Source: Flavobacteriia bacterium (GTDB taxonomy: Bacteria; Bacteroidota; Bacteroidia; Flavobacteriales; Schleiferiaceae). Taken from it: a DNA stretch of 64,000 nt. The notes under the pieces are model-generated. The model was not told the DNA's origin. It saw only the letters and a list, made by a program, of their open reading frames with translations, and ran no database searches. Below are positions 61,693 through 64,000 of the stretch, one piece after another. Numbering within the stretch: the first letter of the stretch is position 1; every line of letters begins with the position of its first letter. Location: the NCBI GenBank assembly GCA_013373425.1, contig JABXHW010000033.1, positions 60,117 through 124,116 on the forward strand. Direction: 5' to 3'. The position numbers were made by a program, and so were the translations under genes.

Positions 61693-63912
61693 CTAAGATC
61701 TCTTGGAGAATTTCCGTTCTACACTTACAACACCCTCTACCTTTTTAAGCTTGTCCATCACGTTATTCAAGTGAACACGGTCTTCTACAATCACTTGGAT
61801 ATTTCCTTCGAACACCCCGTCTTCACCGGCAATCCCAATGGAGCGGATATTCACGTTTAGGTCATTCGAAATGATCTGAGTTACCTTATTCACCAATCCA
61901 ACGGTGTCGATTCCTTTGATGAGAATATTCGCATTGAACGAGCTCGCCTCTGTTCTCACCCACTTCGCTTGAATGGTTCGGTTGGCGAACTTACTCTGCA
62001 TACTAATGGCATTCGGACAGTCCGAACGGTGAACCTTAATTCCTTCATTGGAGGTCACAAAGCCAAAGACTTCATCGCCTGAGATAGGGTTACAACACTT
62101 GGCCAACTTGTATTCCAGTACATCTTCATTTGGACCAAATACAAGAGTGGAGCCGTCCGACACTTTCACCTCATCGGTCTTACTCTGTGGCTGTCGACGA
62201 ATTTTCGAACGCAAATATTGATAGATACCTCCTTGCGTCTCTTTCGCGAACTCCTTTAGCATCTTGTTGTCTACGATGCCCATTCCGGCCTTGTAGAAGA
62301 GCTCCTGAGGATTCTTATAGTTAAAGTGATTGACCATTCGCTGGATATTGCTTTCGGTCATTTTCACCTTGATGAAATTCAACTTTCGCTCGAGCACGGC
62401 TCGGCCTTTATCCACCATCTTGTTGTAGTCGTCTTTCAACGACTGTTTGATTTTGGATCGGGCCTTACTGGTCTTCACATAGTTCAACCAATCTTCTTTT
62501 GGCTTCTGCTTTTCAGATGTGATGATCTCTACCTGATCACCACTTCTCAAATTGAAGCTCAACGGAACGAGTTTTCCATTCACTTTAGCTCCGAGCGTAT
62601 GCACACCAATGTCTGTGTGAATATCAAATGCAAAGTCAAGCGGAGATGCGTTCTTCGGGAGATTTCGCATGTCTCCTTGAGGTGTGAATACAAATATCTC
62701 ATCACTGAAGAGCTGCATCTTGAAGTTGTCTACAAACTCCACAGCGTTAGCATCGGAGTTCTCCAACAAATCACGAACGCGAGTCAACCATTGATCGAGA
62801 TTGTCACTGGTAGCACGGTCTTCTTTGTACTTCCAGTGAGCCGCGTAACCCTTCTCTGCAATTTCATCCATTCTCTTGGATCGAATCTGCACCTCCACCC
62901 AATGTCCGTCTGGGCCCATGACGGTAGTGTGTAAGGATTCGTAGCCATTCGACTTTGGGGCTGAAATCCAATCGCGCAGACGGTCGGGGTTTGGGCGGTA
63001 GAAGTCGGTAACTATGGAGTAAACTCTCCAACAATCTGCCTTTTCGCGCTCTGGCGGACTATCAACGATAATACGCATGGCAAATTTGTCGTACACCTCA
63101 TCGAACGTCACTCCTTGATTCATCATTTTGCGACGAATGGAATAGATTGATTTGGTCCTTTCCTTGATGGTGAATTCAAAATCCTCGCGCTTGATGGAGT
63201 CTCGGATTTTACTCGAGAAGCGTTTGAGATACTTCATCTCTCCCGCTCTACTCGCTTTGATTTTCAAAGCGATATCGCGGTAGACTTCAGGCTCTGTATA
63301 TTTCAGGGAGAGGTCTTCTAACTCCGACTTAATCGTATACAATCCAATCCTGTGTGCAAGTGGGGCAAAAATGAAAAGCGTTTCACTAGCAATTTTCAGC
63401 TGCTTGTGATGTGGCATGCTTTCCATCGTCCGCATGTTGTGGAGACGATCGGCGATCTTGATTAAGATTACTCTGAGGTCATCCGAAATCGTGAGCAGTA
63501 GCTTCCTAAAGTTTTCCGCCTGAGCTGAAATATTCTGATCGAACACCCCCGACATTTTAGTCAGGCCATCGATAATCCGAGCCACCTTCTCACCAAACAT
63601 TCTTTCAATGTCTTCCAGAGTATAGTCGGAATCCTCAACTACATCGTGAAGCAAGGCAGCAGCAATACTCGTCGGGCCCAAGCCAATCTCTCTAGCGACG
63701 ATAATAGCTACCTCAATCGGATGCAAAATATAGGGCTCGCCACTCTTTCTCTTGATACCATTATGTGCATCAAGGGCCAAGTTGAAAGCTCTGCGAACCA
63801 TCTTCTTATCCTTCGCATCTGCCTTTCCTTCCATTGAGCGAAGGAGGGCTCTATAGCGATTGATGATCTCCGCTTTATCCCTGTCGTGTTGTGCTTGTTT
63901 GGTGTCGTCCAT
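61693..63912 (-). CDS. spoT: Bifunctional (p)ppGpp synthetase/hydrolase (RelA/SpoT homologue)
   Basis: A 739-residue Rel-family enzyme. The hydrolase HD domain has SIAAALLHDVVEDSDYTLED (about 80-100), and the ED-type segment KIADRLHNMRTMESMPHH is intact. The synthetase domain includes FAMRIIVDSPPEREKADCW and GYESLHTTVMGPDGHWVEVQ. A TGS domain (FVFTPQGDMRNLPKNASPLD) and a C-terminal ACT domain (ANILIKGIDTVGLVNKVTQI) follow. Both activities should be present. It makes and degrades the stringent-response alarmone. The upstream region has a weak TACTTTAG -7-like box at 63945-63952. Confidence 0.95.
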   Translation of the reverse strand: MDDTKQAQHDRDKAEIINRYRALLRSMEGKADAKDKKMVRRAFNLALDAHNGIKRKSGEPYILHPIEVAIIVAREIGLGPTSIAAALLHDVVEDSDYTLEDIERMFGEKVARIIDGLTKMSGVFDQNISAQAENFRKLLLTISDDLRVILIKIADRLHNMRTMESMPHHKQLKIASETLFIFAPLAHRIGLYTIKSELEDLSLKYTEPEVYRDIALKIKASRAGEMKYLKRFSSKIRDSIKREDFEFTIKERTKSIYSIRRKMMNQGVTFDEVYDKFAMRIIVDSPPEREKADCWRVYSIVTDFYRPNPDRLRDWISAPKSNGYESLHTTVMGPDGHWVEVQIRSKRMDEIAEKGYAAHWKYKEDRATSDNLDQWLTRVRDLLENSDANAVEFVDNFKMQLFSDEIFVFTPQGDMRNLPKNASPLDFAFDIHTDIGVHTLGAKVNGKLVPLSFNLRSGDQVEIITSEKQKPKEDWLNYVKTSKARSKIKQSLKDDYNKMVDKGRAVLERKLNFIKVKMTESNIQRMVNHFNYKNPQELFYKAGMGIVDNKMLKEFAKETQGGIYQYLRSKIRRQPQSKTDEVKVSDGSTLVFGPNEDVLEYKLAKCCNPISGDEVFGFVTSNEGIKVHRSDCPNAISMQSKFANRTIQAKWVRTEASSFNANILIKGIDTVGLVNKVTQIISNDLNVNIRSIGIAGEDGVFEGNIQVIVEDRVHLNNVMDKLKKVEGVVSVERKFSKRS

Positions 63913-63980
63913 GAATGTAATTGAGCGCGAATTGGTCGCTTAAACTAAAGTAAGGTGTAATGTGGTGAAATCCTAGTCGA

Positions 63981-64000
63981 GGGTACTGGGTACTGGGTAC
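63981..64000. repeat. GGGTACT tandem repeat at the right edge
   Basis: Nearly three copies of the 7-mer GGGTACT run to the end of the window. The unit resembles the GGGTAAC/GAGTAAC units around the four-helix-bundle gene at 38 kb. The array probably continues outside the window. Confidence 0.6.

Noticed and set aside
62326..62934. A 202-codon open frame on the plus strand
   Set aside because: It is antisense to the well conserved spoT gene and shows low-complexity hydrophobic shadow sequence.
1..64000. tRNA, rRNA, riboswitch, prophage or insertion sequence
   Set aside because: I looked through all intergenic gaps; they are short and none shows cloverleaf, rRNA, transposase or phage features.

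Overview
The window is a single-chromosome segment from a member of the Bacteroidota, most likely a marine flavobacterium (Flavobacteriales; a Cryomorphaceae/Schleiferiaceae-like lineage is my guess, not shown). The grounds are promoters of the TTG-N19-21-TAnnTTTG type, a UpxY antiterminator, a Wzc kinase with a Gly-Tyr tail, a ProB without a PUA domain, SusC-like TonB receptor architecture, lipoproteins with Bacteroidota-style lipoboxes, and no Shine-Dalgarno-dominated starts. By eye the base composition is a little below 50% GC and looks even throughout.

Left 37 kb (1-36995, almost all on the minus strand): a large surface-polysaccharide locus. Reading in the direction of transcription it runs: wecB; wza-like export lipoprotein; wzc tyrosine autokinase; upxY antiterminator with its own strong promoter; a winged-helix regulator fused to a degenerate nucleotidyltransferase domain; UDP-sugar dehydrogenase and epimerase (tviB/wbpO, wbpP type); two fdtA-like ketoisomerases; flippase; two sulfotransferases bracketing a GNAT/FemAB-type acyltransferase; fdtB-like aminotransferase; glycosyltransferases; an EpsG-type polymerase; two asparagine-synthetase-type amidotransferases; a bi-domain dehydrogenase; a heparinase II/III-type lyase; the bacillosamine set (pglE, two pglD-like genes, pglC, and the start of pglF at the left edge); rfbA; and wlbA/wlbB. 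Most junctions are 4-8 bp overlaps (ATGA or GTGA), so the genes are translationally coupled. The predicted product is a Wzx/Wzy-type polysaccharide started on N,N'-diacetylbacillosamine, containing hexuronic acids (some probably amidated), 3-amino-3,6-dideoxyhexose and sulfate. lhgO on the plus strand interrupts the locus near the left edge.

37-41.5 kb: a response regulator and a sensor kinase separated by rfbC-rfbD and by a four-helix-bundle gene on the opposite strand that lies between inverted GGGTAACGAGT-like repeats.

41.5-46.7 kb (plus strand): a compact light-dependent DNA repair/photoreception operon with an SDR-fold protein lacking the catalytic Tyr, a photolyase/cryptochrome, a 49-residue DUF2256 zinc-ribbon protein, an Fe-S bacterial photolyase and a DASH cryptochrome.

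46.7-52.3 kb (plus): a lipoprotein, ctlX-like citrulline hydrolase, proC, proB, proA and an outer-membrane protein. 52.3-57.3 kb (minus): hisS, a TonB-dependent receptor, a His-rich lipoprotein and a Fur-family regulator. The promoter of the last two genes is covered by two TTGCAACAnTGTTGCAA-type palindromes, which points to metal (probably zinc) autoregulation. 57.4-64 kb: J-domain membrane protein, glyA, fahA (plus), a PEGA-like lipoprotein and a bifunctional RelA/SpoT enzyme, ordinary housekeeping genes. No rRNA, tRNA, CRISPR array, prophage or insertion sequence is visible.
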